A stretch of DNA of 15,582 bases from Microbacteriaceae bacterium (lineage in GTDB: Bacteria; Actinomycetota; Actinomycetes; Actinomycetales; Microbacteriaceae), in NCBI GenBank assembly GCA_947447385.1, contig CANFKN010000011.1, positions 1 through 15,582 on the forward strand, given 5' to 3'. Shown here one piece after another: positions 1 to 6,477 of the stretch (positions within the stretch are counted from its first letter, which is position 1; every line of letters begins with the position of its first letter). The position numbers were made by a program, and so were the translations under genes. The notes beneath the pieces were generated by a model, which ran no database searches, had not been told where the DNA came from, and worked only from the letters and a program-made list of their open reading frames with translations.

Positions 1-41
1 CGGCGATGTTTGAGCTGCTGAAGGTGAAGGCGCGGGGGTAG
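1..41 (+). CDS. 3' end of an upstream gene (partial)
   Basis: Reading from base 3, an open frame ends in TAG at 39-41 and encodes AMFELLKVKARG. It begins outside the window, so neither family nor length can be judged. The choice of frame is weak because so little is visible; the other two forward frames stop earlier, within the first 21 bases. It is listed because the basic C-terminal tail ending just before a gene-free stretch looks like a true gene end. Confidence 0.3.
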   Translation, partial: AMFELLKVKARG

Positions 42-175
42 TTCGCTCTGCCTCGGGTAGCCGTGGTATTTCGCCCCTCAGCGGCTGATTGTGAACAGTT
101 TGTGATTGCTGTTTTTGTGCACAGATGGGATTCTGCCCACCTCTTGATTGGGTCATAGACGCTGAAGTAGCGTTT

Positions 176-385
176 ATGAAGAGAGATGAATTACTGAGAA
201 CGCTGAGACGGATTGCGCGTTTGAATCACGTCGAATTCGCATTTGTGCGCGAAGGGAAGAAACATGAGATTTGGTCCTTCGATGGTTTACACATCAGTGT
301 TCCAAGACATAGAGATGTCGAAAGATTCACAGCGGAGGGGTTAATCAAAGAATGCACAGCAAAGGCAAAGGGGTTACAGCAATGA
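176..385 (+). CDS. hicA: HicA-type mRNA interferase toxin
   Basis: This 69-residue protein fits the HicA toxin family, small double-stranded-RNA-binding-fold ribonucleases that cut mRNA during translation. The N-terminal helix MKRDELLRTLRRIA, the glycine-lysine-histidine segment GKKHEIW (residues 27-33; H30 would be the catalytic histidine) and the strand HISVPRH match the usual HicA order. The frame is open further upstream to an ATG at 125, but ATG 176 gives the expected N-terminus, so I chose it; no strong ribosome binding site decides the matter. The stop overlaps the start of the next gene by ATGA, typical of a toxin-antitoxin pair made from one mRNA. The family assignment comes from motif pattern only. 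Confidence 0.75.
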   Translation: MKRDELLRTLRRIARLNHVEFAFVREGKKHEIWSFDGLHISVPRHRDVERFTAEGLIKECTAKAKGLQQ

Positions 386-663
386 TTGAAGCAATCTGTT
401 TTGAAGATGGCAAATTCTGGGTTATCGACATTCCAGCCCTAAAAGGTATTACGCAGGCACTTGGCCGTGACGAAATTGAAGCAGTGGTTTTTGACTTTTT
501 TGAGTGCCAAACCGAACAAACGGCAAACCCAGCAGATTTCAAGTTCACTATTCTCGAAGGCGAGGCTGCCGTCGAACACGTTCAAGTAATAGAAAAACGA
601 TTTGCTGACCTTGATGCAAAAATAGCCGCACACGATGCAGCGCAAGAAGAAAAAGCTTCTTGA
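382..663 (+). CDS. hicB: HicB-type antitoxin
   Basis: This 93-residue acidic protein follows the HicA-like gene with a 4-base ATGA overlap (382-385). A good ribosome binding site, AAAGGGG at 367-373, lies 8 bases upstream and decides ATG 382 over an earlier in-frame ATG at 352. The N-terminal half (MIEAICFEDGKFWVIDIPAL, then KGITQALGRDEIE) has the strand-strand-helix pattern of the HicB partial RNase-H fold, which masks the toxin. The C-terminal part, from about residue 65, is a charged Ala/Glu/Lys-rich helix. I see no clear ribbon-helix-helix or helix-turn-helix DNA-binding domain, so whether it represses its own operon is open. Expected role: neutralise the HicA toxin in the cytoplasm. Confidence 0.72.
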   Translation: MIEAICFEDGKFWVIDIPALKGITQALGRDEIEAVVFDFFECQTEQTANPADFKFTILEGEAAVEHVQVIEKRFADLDAKIAAHDAAQEEKAS

Positions 664-673
664 GCCGAGCGCA

Positions 674-1666
674 CTAGTAGCTAGTTGGGCCTAGTAAGTT
701 TCTAACTCCACCGCGCGGATTATCGGTGTCGGAGGTTCGCCGCGGAATCAGGTGCACATGAGCATGTTCGACCGACTGGCCGGCAACCTCACCGATGTTG
801 ATGCCTACGTTGAAACCAAGAATGCTAGGGTCTTCAAGAAGCAGTATGGCCTGCATCGAATCGACGAGTTGACCGATTGCGGTTTGTTCGGCGTGAGTGA
901 GTTCGAAATAGCTCGCCTCATGTCGTTTCGGCATGATGATCATGTGCCCAAAAGTGACTGGGTGGGCATCGGCTAGCGTGAAGGCTAGGTTGTTGGCGTC
1001 AAGAATTTTGCGTTTGCCGTCGGTCTGAGCCTTGCAAAACGGGCAGGTAGCGTCGCGGTGGTGATACATCGCGTCAATATTTCGAAAATCGGTGTTGTCA
1101 CGGTTGCCTTTTTGCGCGTTGCAGGTGAAGCACAAAGCCTGAAAGTTTGCCAGCTCGTCTTTGCCACCGCGTGACTTCGGAACAATATGGTCAACTTCAA
1201 GCGCCTTAAGTTCGGCAGAGATTCCGCAAAGTTCGCAGCGGTGCTTTGCTCGGCGCAAAACTTCAAAGCGCATGTGCCCCGGCACAGCCCCATAGCCGCG
1301 AGTGCGGTGAGCGAAGGCGCGGGCTTGGGTTTCATCCAAGTAATCTGAGATTTTTTCATCACACAACTCAACGAGTTCTTTGATTTGTTCGGGGTTGAAT
1401 CCGCTGGCATCATTCAAGTGCCACTCGCCTCGGTTGAGGTCTGCTATGCCGTGGGAACGCAAAGTGGTTTTGGGGTATCTTTTTAGGATTTGCTCGAAAT
1501 ATTCGATTTGGGTTGGGTCCATGGCCGCCAGCCTGCTCGCGATATCGCTGCTTCTCGCGTGGCCCTTGCCCAAAAGTAATTCACGAATGACCACGGGCTG
1601 ATAGACGTGGCTCATGCGCATAGTTTGCGTGATGAAAGACTTAAGTTCTTGATACCCCATGTGCAC
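674..1666 (-). CDS. HNH endonuclease fused to a HIT-family hydrolase
   Basis: A 330-residue three-part protein. Residues about 16-85 form a winged-helix-like segment (starting MRMSHVYQPVVIRELL) that I recall from other HNH proteins. Residues 144-187 are a complete HNH/zinc-knuckle motif: C144-x2-C147, then VDHIVPKSRGG with H160, then C179-x2-C182 and N183. Residues 208-330 are a HIT domain with a CPFC zinc pair (C208, C211) and the histidine triad HAHVHLI (H291, H293, H295), the nucleotide-binding and hydrolysis motif. HIT proteins usually hydrolyse or transfer nucleotidyl groups; HNH domains cut DNA. What the fusion acts on is unknown. The frame can start at GTG 1666 or at ATG 1660, two codons later; no good ribosome binding site distinguishes them. 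It converges on hicB, ten bases away, and diverges from the nucleotidase gene. Confidence 0.85.
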   Translation of the reverse strand: MHMGYQELKSFITQTMRMSHVYQPVVIRELLLGKGHARSSDIASRLAAMDPTQIEYFEQILKRYPKTTLRSHGIADLNRGEWHLNDASGFNPEQIKELVELCDEKISDYLDETQARAFAHRTRGYGAVPGHMRFEVLRRAKHRCELCGISAELKALEVDHIVPKSRGGKDELANFQALCFTCNAQKGNRDNTDFRNIDAMYHHRDATCPFCKAQTDGKRKILDANNLAFTLADAHPVTFGHMIIMPKRHEASYFELTHAEQTAIGQLVDSMQAILLLEDPSILGFNVGINIGEVAGQSVEHAHVHLIPRRTSDTDNPRGGVRNLLGPTSY

Positions 1667-1732
1667 AGGTTATCCGAGGCTTGTGCGTTTTTGCGTCGCA
1701 AATAATGTCGTAACCCCGTGATTCAATGAACT

Positions 1733-1749
1733 TGCGAGGGGTTCTCGCA
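1733..1749. promoter_or_regulatory. Small hairpin in leader of nucleotidase gene
   Basis: TGCGAG (1733-1738) and CTCGCA (1744-1749) form a perfect 6-bp stem around a 5-base loop. It lies just upstream of the ribosome binding site GGGGAG (1757-1762) of the gene at 1769. It could be a leader structure or a protein site; no thymine run follows, so it is not an obvious terminator. Chance occurrence is possible. Confidence 0.25.
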
Positions 1750-1768
1750 GAAACTCGGGGAGCGAACA

Positions 1769-2317
1769 ATGACTCAAGAATCAACAAAAAAGATCGTCTA
1801 TATCGACATGGATAACGTCATGGTCGACTTCGAAAGCGGCATCGAGGTGCTCGAACGCGAACACCCTGAGTTGCACGCCAAGCACCTATTCGGCGAGAAC
1901 GGCAAGCCAAACTTCGACGAAGCGCCACACATTTTCGGCATGATGAAGCCAGTTGAAGGTGCGATCGATGCGTTTCTCGAGTTGAGCAAGCACTTCGACG
2001 TGTATTTGCTCTCGACTGCGCCATGGAAGAACCCAACCGCATGGCATGACAAAGTCGAGTGGGTTCACAAGAACTTCGGATTGCAAGATGGCAACGCCGC
2101 CCACAAGCGCCTCATCATCAGTCACCACAAGCACTTGAACCGCGGTCACTTTTTGATCGATGACCGAGAGGCAAACGGGGCAGGAATGTTCGCCGAAGCC
2201 AACGCCGATCTTGGCGCCGAACACATTTGGTTTGGTCCAAAAGGCGTTGAAAAAAACTGCCCAGGAAACTTTCCCGACTGGCAGTCAGTTCTTGAGTACT
2301 TGATTCCAAAGGCCTAG
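1769..2317 (+). CDS. 5'(3')-deoxyribonucleotidase, HAD superfamily
   Basis: This 182-residue protein has the HAD phosphatase motifs in order. Motif I is DMDNVMVD, with nucleophile D13 and acid/base D15. Motif II is in LLSTAPW (S82/T83). The motif III lysine is in HKRLIIS (K113), and the motif IV acidic pair is D131-D132 in HFLIDDREANG. Length and the STAPW signature fit the NT5C-type 5'(3')-deoxyribonucleotidases, which dephosphorylate deoxynucleoside monophosphates and so trim dNTP pools. ATG 1769 is supported by GGGGAG at 1757-1762. It leads a run of three genes: the HD phosphohydrolase follows after 10 bases. Both partners are nucleotide hydrolases, which suggests shared work in nucleotide control. 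A related small HAD phosphatase with another substrate cannot be excluded. Confidence 0.82.
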   Translation: MTQESTKKIVYIDMDNVMVDFESGIEVLEREHPELHAKHLFGENGKPNFDEAPHIFGMMKPVEGAIDAFLELSKHFDVYLLSTAPWKNPTAWHDKVEWVHKNFGLQDGNAAHKRLIISHHKHLNRGHFLIDDREANGAGMFAEANADLGAEHIWFGPKGVEKNCPGNFPDWQSVLEYLIPKA

Positions 2318-2327
2318 AGAGCTAGCC

Positions 2328-3017
2328 ATGGCTAAAGACATTCCAAAAGACATTGTTGCCGCGTTCGAAACTCTGGTTGCTTCAGCATCGCAGCAACCCT
2401 TTGGCGCTTGGGGTGACTTGGCTTCATCTGTGGGTGTTGACGGCCCAAAATTCGGCTTGGATGGCGACCTTTTCTACACTCAAGCCCGCGCGGCCGTCGT
2501 CGCCTCAGCGGTGCACTTTGCGCAAACCGATAAGAGTGGTGCGCCCTATATCGACCACCCGGCCCGTGTGCACCGCATCGCCCGCGACTTGAGTTTGCCC
2601 GCTGGTGGCTTCAGCTCAACTCAAACTGAAGCCGCACTTTGCGCAGCCCTGCTTCACGATGTGATTGAAGATAGTGAAGAGTTCTTTCACCGCCACGTCA
2701 GCGCTGCAGACCTCAAAGCCCTCGGCTTCTCGTCGTTGACGATTGAACTCGTCGAGCTTCTTACTTTCAACGCGCCAGCCGGCGTGACAGAGGTCGAAAA
2801 GTTGGAACTTAAGCAGGCCTACCTAGAGCGCATCGCGGCTAACCCTTTGGCGCGTGCGGTCAAACTCGCCGACACCTGCGACAACATGAACACAGCCCGT
2901 CAGGCTGTCTTGACTGCCGAAGAGCAGGCTCAGTTTGCCAAGAAATATGGCAACTATATGACCGTGCTCGACTTCGACCCGGCTACCGAATGGTTTGCCA
3001 ACAGCATCAACAACTAG
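2328..3017 (+). CDS. HD-domain phosphohydrolase, (p)ppGpp-hydrolase (SpoT HD) type
   Basis: A 229-residue protein with the metal-binding pattern of the HD domain of RelA/SpoT homologues: H77 in YIDHPARV, the pair H110-D111 followed by E114-D115 in LLHDVIEDS, and D182 in KLADTCDNMN. The last motif corresponds to KLADRLHNMR in SpoT. There is no synthetase, TGS or ACT domain, so it resembles a small alarmone hydrolase that would remove the 3' pyrophosphate from (p)ppGpp. Another nucleotide or pyrophosphate substrate is possible. An N-terminal extension of about 50 residues precedes the domain. It starts 10 bases after the nucleotidase stop with a modest AGAGAG upstream, so the two genes are likely co-transcribed. 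Confidence 0.75.
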   Translation: MAKDIPKDIVAAFETLVASASQQPFGAWGDLASSVGVDGPKFGLDGDLFYTQARAAVVASAVHFAQTDKSGAPYIDHPARVHRIARDLSLPAGGFSSTQTEAALCAALLHDVIEDSEEFFHRHVSAADLKALGFSSLTIELVELLTFNAPAGVTEVEKLELKQAYLERIAANPLARAVKLADTCDNMNTARQAVLTAEEQAQFAKKYGNYMTVLDFDPATEWFANSINN

Positions 3018-3041
3018 TTCAGAAAAGGGGAGGGGTCAAGA

Positions 3042-3494
3042 ATGCAAAAGTTCGCATCGTTTGTGACATTTCTAAGGCAAGGTTGGCGCGTGTTCTATGT
3101 AGGTGTGCCGACGGCATTGCTTTGGTATTTTCTGAGCCGTGATGCCATGTTTCGAGTTATCTATGCTCACTACCTTGAGATTTGGATTCTCAAGCATCGC
3201 CGAACCGACGATGTTCTGAATCAATACATCGGCCAGGCGGCGCTCATCGGGCTTGGTTTCGGCATTCTCAGTACGTTTTTAGTGTTCTTGGTTTGGGTTT
3301 TATACACACGAAGAATGGATATGGAATTCACTCGCAGCAGCGTCGGTGCATTAGGCGTCGGATGCCTGCTGGTTGGGTTCTATAGCGTTATCGGGTGGCT
3401 CACGACGGTGCCTTGGTTTGTCAGCGTGACGCTAGGCGCAACGCTCTTGTTTCTCGAAACGCGGCGCATGCGCGTGCTTGCGGCGACCTACTAG
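3042..3494 (+). CDS. Four-helix integral membrane protein, unknown function
   Basis: I do not recognise the family. The 150-residue protein has four hydrophobic segments at about residues 15-31, 63-88, 101-120 and 122-139. Between the first two is a polar stretch (residues 32-62) rich in charged residues, and the protein has a short basic C-terminus after the last helix. The start is well supported by AGGGGAGGGG about seven bases ahead of ATG 3042. It lies 24 bases after the HD-phosphohydrolase gene and on the same strand, so it is probably the third gene of that operon. It ends eight bases from the convergent metallopeptidase gene. No enzyme motif was seen. Confidence 0.75.
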   Translation: MQKFASFVTFLRQGWRVFYVGVPTALLWYFLSRDAMFRVIYAHYLEIWILKHRRTDDVLNQYIGQAALIGLGFGILSTFLVFLVWVLYTRRMDMEFTRSSVGALGVGCLLVGFYSVIGWLTTVPWFVSVTLGATLLFLETRRMRVLAATY

Positions 3495-3502
3495 CAAACG
3501 AT

Positions 3503-4060
3503 TTAGAGCGAGCGTTGTGCCTGTTTTAGGACCCCAGTTGTGTTGAGCCTGAACCGCGCCATGTCAACAGAAACATTTTGGGCAATGGCAATTTTTTCGG
3601 GTGTATTGAAACCTTTGCGAATCATGGCTAACAAAACAGGCCTAGGCAAGAGAACCGTAGCTCCAAATGCAGTAGCTTGTTCTTCTTGGTCGGGGCGACA
3701 ACTCCTAAAAGGCACTCCGTCGACTTCACGAATTTCTGAAAGTTCGTGTTGCAAAATTATGTGACCAAGTTCGTGCGCAATGTCGCTGCGCCGCCTTGCC
3801 TCACTTGTGAGTGGTGAAGTCACAATGTAATTTTTGCCTTCAACTTCAAACGTTGCGGCAGAGAACGCTCCAACTTGGAGTGACTCTAAGTCTTCGAACC
3901 GGCTTCGCGGAATAAGTTCCTCGCCAGGAACCATTTCAGCCCCAAAATGCGCTGCTAATGCCACGATGTCAATAGGCGCAGTTGAACTGAGCCCTAAACC
4001 AGTTCGAAACTCGAGCGCCTTGCGTTCAGCATTGGCCTTGAAACCTCTGGGTAGCGTCAT
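3503..4060 (-). CDS. ImmA/IrrE-family metallo-endopeptidase
   Basis: A 185-residue protein with the zinc-peptidase motif HELGH at residues 96-100, preceded by SDIA and followed by IILQHE. A second conserved block, EEQATAFGATVLLP (from residue 126), supplies the third metal ligand and matches the EExAxxFAxxLLMP pattern of ImmA/IrrE proteins. Such proteases cleave a partner repressor and so switch on stress or mobile-element genes; ImmA of ICEBs1 cleaves ImmR. Its start overlaps the stop of the XRE regulator gene by ATGA (4057-4060), so the pair is translationally coupled and the regulator is the natural substrate candidate. That substrate is inferred from context, not shown. Confidence 0.88.
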   Translation of the reverse strand: MTLPRGFKANAERKALEFRTGLGLSSTAPIDIVALAAHFGAEMVPGEELIPRSRFEDLESLQVGAFSAATFEVEGKNYIVTSPLTSEARRRSDIAHELGHIILQHELSEIREVDGVPFRSCRPDQEEQATAFGATVLLPRPVLLAMIRKGFNTPEKIAIAQNVSVDMARFRLNTTGVLKQAQRSL

Positions 4061-4536
4061 AGTTCATCGGCTCGCTTCTTGAGGCTAGCTTCAATGTCGA
4101 CGAGCATTGCGCTTAGACGTGACGGCACACCTGGGCGCAACATTGAAGCCGCTCGAAGGTGGCAAGAAACTGTCGTGGGTGTTTCGATTGGCTTGGCTAA
4201 AACGGAGTAAAGTTCACGGATCATGTTGGCCATTTGCTCTGCGGCTCCAGGCGACAATGCAGGGTCATCTCGCAGACGATTAACAACTTCTTCAACATTT
4301 GATATTTGCCGCGGCGCAGCTGGTCTGAAAAAATCGCTGGCGCTCACGCCGAGCCAAGTGCATAATTTCGTGAAACTTACAAGATCTGGCTGGGAGCCCG
4401 CCTCAACTCGTGTAAAAGTTGAAAAAGAAACCCCTGCAGCTTCTGCTGCTTGCCTCAAGCTCAAGGAGCCACGTCGCTCGCGCAACATTGAGGCCAAATT
4501 GGAAGTGTCCAATTCGTTTACGTCTTGATCTTTCAT
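4057..4536 (-). CDS. XRE-family helix-turn-helix transcriptional regulator
   Basis: A 159-residue protein. Residues about 13-70 form a Cro/C1-type helix-turn-helix domain (LRQAAEAAGVSFSTFTRVEAG, then FTKLCTWLGVSASDFF). The rest is a helical C-terminal region of unknown role, possibly for oligomerisation or peptidase recognition. The frame is open to an ATG at 4575, but a -10-like CATAAT abuts that codon on the coding strand. A transcript starting there would first offer ATG 4536, so I chose 4536. It is coupled to the metallopeptidase gene by ATGA and lies divergent to the first toxin-like module, with 155 bases between the two start codons. It may control its own operon and possibly the module; that is inference. 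Confidence 0.85.
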   Translation of the reverse strand: MKDQDVNELDTSNLASMLRERRGSLSLRQAAEAAGVSFSTFTRVEAGSQPDLVSFTKLCTWLGVSASDFFRPAAPRQISNVEEVVNRLRDDPALSPGAAEQMANMIRELYSVLAKPIETPTTVSCHLRAASMLRPGVPSRLSAMLVDIEASLKKRADEL

Positions 4537-4628
4537 GGCCCCAATCCAAACAATGAACAATTGTACGTGGCTCATATTATGTCTTAATTACAACACGACA
4601 CGCCGACTTGTTCAGCTCATTTGCGTCA

Positions 4629-4658
4629 TTGACTCTTTGCTGATACGTTGTGAATAAG
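4629..4658 (+). promoter_or_regulatory. Candidate sigma70-type promoter of the first toxin-like module
   Basis: TTGACT (4629-4634) and AATAAG (4653-4658) are separated by 18 bases, with a TG dinucleotide just before the -10. They lie about 35 bases upstream of ATG 4692. An inverted repeat GTTGT (4647-4651) / ACAAC (4661-4665) straddles the -10 and could be an operator for the divergent XRE regulator. Confidence 0.4.
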
Positions 4659-4691
4659 CAACAACTACATCGAATTTTGAAAAGGAGCTAA

Positions 4692-5069
4692 ATGGGTGTT
4701 GGCAGCGTGGGCTCTCTTGTCTACAGCAGTAAACGAGTTCTCGATAACGTTGAGAACCTAGGCCGTGAATTCACTTTAAGTCCCTCGGGCCGGTTCGGCG
4801 TGCAAGGCGAAAATGAACCGAGAATAGTGAAGTCGGCCAAGCCACAAGTTGCGGCAGAGCGTTTTTGGGAGGTGCTCAAGAAAGGCGCGGACACTGTTAG
4901 CGTCAAGGAGGGTAAGAACTCCGAGGTTAAAATCGCCACTTTTGGTAAGTACTCGTTTATTACATACAGGCCGGTGACAAGCTCCAAAGATGGCTCTCCG
5001 GGCATCGCGATTAATGATCGAGGCCCTTCTGGTTTCATTTATAACTTGCACTTCGTACCACTGGATTAA
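4692..5069 (+). CDS. Polymorphic-toxin C-terminal-domain-like small protein (module A)
   Basis: A 125-residue protein with no signal peptide or membrane segment. The C-terminal half (from about residue 52) has the pattern I associate with a widespread toxin tip domain of polymorphic toxins, probably a small nuclease fold. It consists of a helix (AAERFWEVLKKG), a glycine/lysine loop, strands around residues 78-92, then YRPVTSSKDGSP (92-103), and a final strand with LHFV (119-122). R93 and H120 are candidate active residues. The toxin fragment of module B shares the RP-S-DG-P core and the terminal HF. A clear start is given by AAAGGAG at 4681-4687. No large secreted toxin carrier is present, so it is either a stand-alone toxin or an orphan tip. 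Family assignment is from memory of the motif and is uncertain. Confidence 0.55.
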   Translation: MGVGSVGSLVYSSKRVLDNVENLGREFTLSPSGRFGVQGENEPRIVKSAKPQVAAERFWEVLKKGADTVSVKEGKNSEVKIATFGKYSFITYRPVTSSKDGSPGIAINDRGPSGFIYNLHFVPLD

Positions 5070-5077
5070 GGGAAAAC

Positions 5078-5656
5078 ATGATTGAAAACATTATGAAATT
5101 GAATGAACTTATAGTTTTAGGTTCGCTGGTCGGCCAGAAATGGAAATATTTGACGGGAGCCGCCTTGACACGAAACCAGATGACGGACGCATTCGTGTTG
5201 GTAACCGATAACCAAAAATTAAGTTTTGGTGGTTTTGTGTCCTGGGTTGAAGCTAACAGTTTGGCTCAATTAATGTGCTCATTTGAGGTCAACGAACGGC
5301 CAGCCTCCAGAATGGAGGAAATTTGCAGTGAAAACCTTCACTTCTTTCACTTTCAAGGCGAAACTGTCCAAGACGTCGTCGTCGAGCGCGAGTGCATAAG
5401 TAAAAAGGTGGATGGCAACATCGTATGGAGTTACTTTTCTGATGTTGGGATAAGCATTCGCCTAGAGAGCGGCTCTATCAAGCTATTCAAACAGACCCAC
5501 CACGATGAAACATTAGCCGTTGAGTTTGTAAAATCCAAAAGAGAAATGGCGCCTACTTCGACCCTCTCAGTGTTCAATCCCGATTTGTTCAACTCCTATG
5601 AGTCAACATTTTCATCGGTTTCCCTGCGAACGATTTTTGCGGAGAGAGGCAATTGA
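5078..5656 (+). CDS. Unknown 192-residue protein, likely immunity partner (module A)
   Basis: I do not recognise a named family. It is homologous to the protein at 6713-7297. The best block is residues 118-150 here against 117-149 there, with 13 identities in 33, including a shared Ser-Tyr-x2-Asp and Gly-Ser-x2-Leu-Phe. An N-terminal LVGQKW / FVGKKL segment and an LHFFHF / LYYFHA segment before it also match. The alternation of hydrophobic residues suggests mainly beta structure; there are no membrane segments. AAGGGAAAA precedes ATG 5078, eight bases after the toxin-like gene. Position directly after a toxin-like gene, similar size and strong divergence between copies fit an immunity protein matched to its own toxin. 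That role is inference. Confidence 0.65.
   Translation: MIENIMKLNELIVLGSLVGQKWKYLTGAALTRNQMTDAFVLVTDNQKLSFGGFVSWVEANSLAQLMCSFEVNERPASRMEEICSENLHFFHFQGETVQDVVVERECISKKVDGNIVWSYFSDVGISIRLESGSIKLFKQTHHDETLAVEFVKSKREMAPTSTLSVFNPDLFNSYESTFSSVSLRTIFAERGN
5641..5649 (+). promoter_or_regulatory. Ribosome binding site deciding a TTG start
   Basis: GGAGAGAGG ends three bases before TTG 5653, within the 3' end of the preceding gene. It supports a TTG start overlapping the upstream stop as TTGA. Confidence 0.55.
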
Positions 5657-6363
5657 TTTATAAAGTTCGGCAAACAAGCAACGCCTATTTTCTTCTTCAT
5701 TCTCGACCGATTGGCTACCCGGAGGATTTTCCGGTCGAACCGGAGTATGGGTTTCCAATATTTGATCGATTGACAAAAGATGATGTTCCCAAGTCGATGT
5801 GTGCATTCAACGACGTGGGGCGTTCTAAGGAACCGGGAACTACTGCACTACATTTTCATAAAGACGATGATAAGTTTGTCAGCGTCGTTGTGGACCCACT
5901 GAAGTACGGGAATGGATGGGGGCACTTCAAAGCGCTGTGTTCACCTGACATAACTCTCTCTGACGGAATGTATCAATGGGAGAGGATAAAAAACACTTGT
6001 GTTTCTAGATCCGTAGGTGCCACTTGGGTTTCCCAGGGCATCAAAGTGATTCCTCTATTGAGATGGCGGTTCGTATCTGATTGTGCTTTTGTTGTGGCAG
6101 GCATACCAAAGCACAGCGTTATTGCTGTGAGCAGTTACGGGTCAGTTCGAGATGCCGAACTTAGGCAGGTGTTCATCGATGGACTTCGAGAAATAGTTAA
6201 GAGGCTTGAACCAATCGCAATCTTGGTCTACGGCACGGCATTGAAGAATATTCAAGAAATCGTTGGCCCAAACATTGAAGTCATCATGTATCCAACCCCA
6301 ACAGAGAAGTTGCGGTTGGCGCAATCCTCAATGAAAGACGACGAAGCCTCGAGGCTGTTTTAA
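5653..6363 (+). CDS. DUF4417-domain protein (module A)
   Basis: A 236-residue protein of the DUF4417 family, whose biochemical function is not known to me. Family landmarks are LHFHKDD (residues 66-72), SPDITL (97-102), GIKVIPLLRW (129-138), AGIPKHSV (149-156), the helix GLREIVKRLEP (177-187) and VYG (192-194). All recur one residue earlier in the module B copy. It starts at TTG with a strong ribosome binding site and overlaps the preceding stop by TTGA, so the two proteins are translationally coupled. Its TAA stop (6361-6363) overlaps the stop codon of the leftward helicase relic at 6360-6362. A tight link to the toxin-like pair in both modules argues for a shared role, but the domain occurs elsewhere too. 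Confidence 0.85.
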   Translation: MIYKVRQTSNAYFLLHSRPIGYPEDFPVEPEYGFPIFDRLTKDDVPKSMCAFNDVGRSKEPGTTALHFHKDDDKFVSVVVDPLKYGNGWGHFKALCSPDITLSDGMYQWERIKNTCVSRSVGATWVSQGIKVIPLLRWRFVSDCAFVVAGIPKHSVIAVSSYGSVRDAELRQVFIDGLREIVKRLEPIAILVYGTALKNIQEIVGPNIEVIMYPTPTEKLRLAQSSMKDDEASRLF

Positions 6364-6470
6364 CCCTGAGCCGAGCTGCCCAAGCCACCCGTGCCACCGC
6401 GTGTGCGACGGCGCCTGCGGTTGCGTTTGCCGGTCGGGCGCGCGTGCTCCCCACCACCGTCCGACTCGAC
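6360..6470 (-). pseudogene. Relic of a DEAD-box helicase 3' end
   Basis: Read leftward, this stretch encodes a Gly/Arg-rich tail ending in a stop at 6360-6362. It matches the C-terminus of the intact helicase at 8009-9526: 26 of the last 29 residues are identical (shared runs GGGEHARPTG, RRRTRGG and SAQG), with one 3-codon insertion (LGS). DNA identity is clear but incomplete, with many changes at third codon positions. It reads more like a tail from a diverged helicase allele than a fresh duplication. Similarity ends near 6467, and a stop in this frame lies at 6473-6475. There is no start, core motif or helicase domain, so it cannot be a gene. It marks a recombination joint between the two modules. 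Confidence 0.88.
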
Positions 6471-6477
6471 GGGTTAA

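Noticed and set aside
42..175. tRNA or small RNA gene ahead of the HicA-like gene
   Set aside because: No cloverleaf, T-loop motif or stable hairpin with a thymine run was found; the stretch shows only a GTGCAC palindrome and no clear promoter.
985..1413. A leftward 142-codon open frame
   Set aside because: It lies wholly inside the HNH-HIT gene in another frame and lacks domain signals, whereas the longer frame has complete catalytic motifs.
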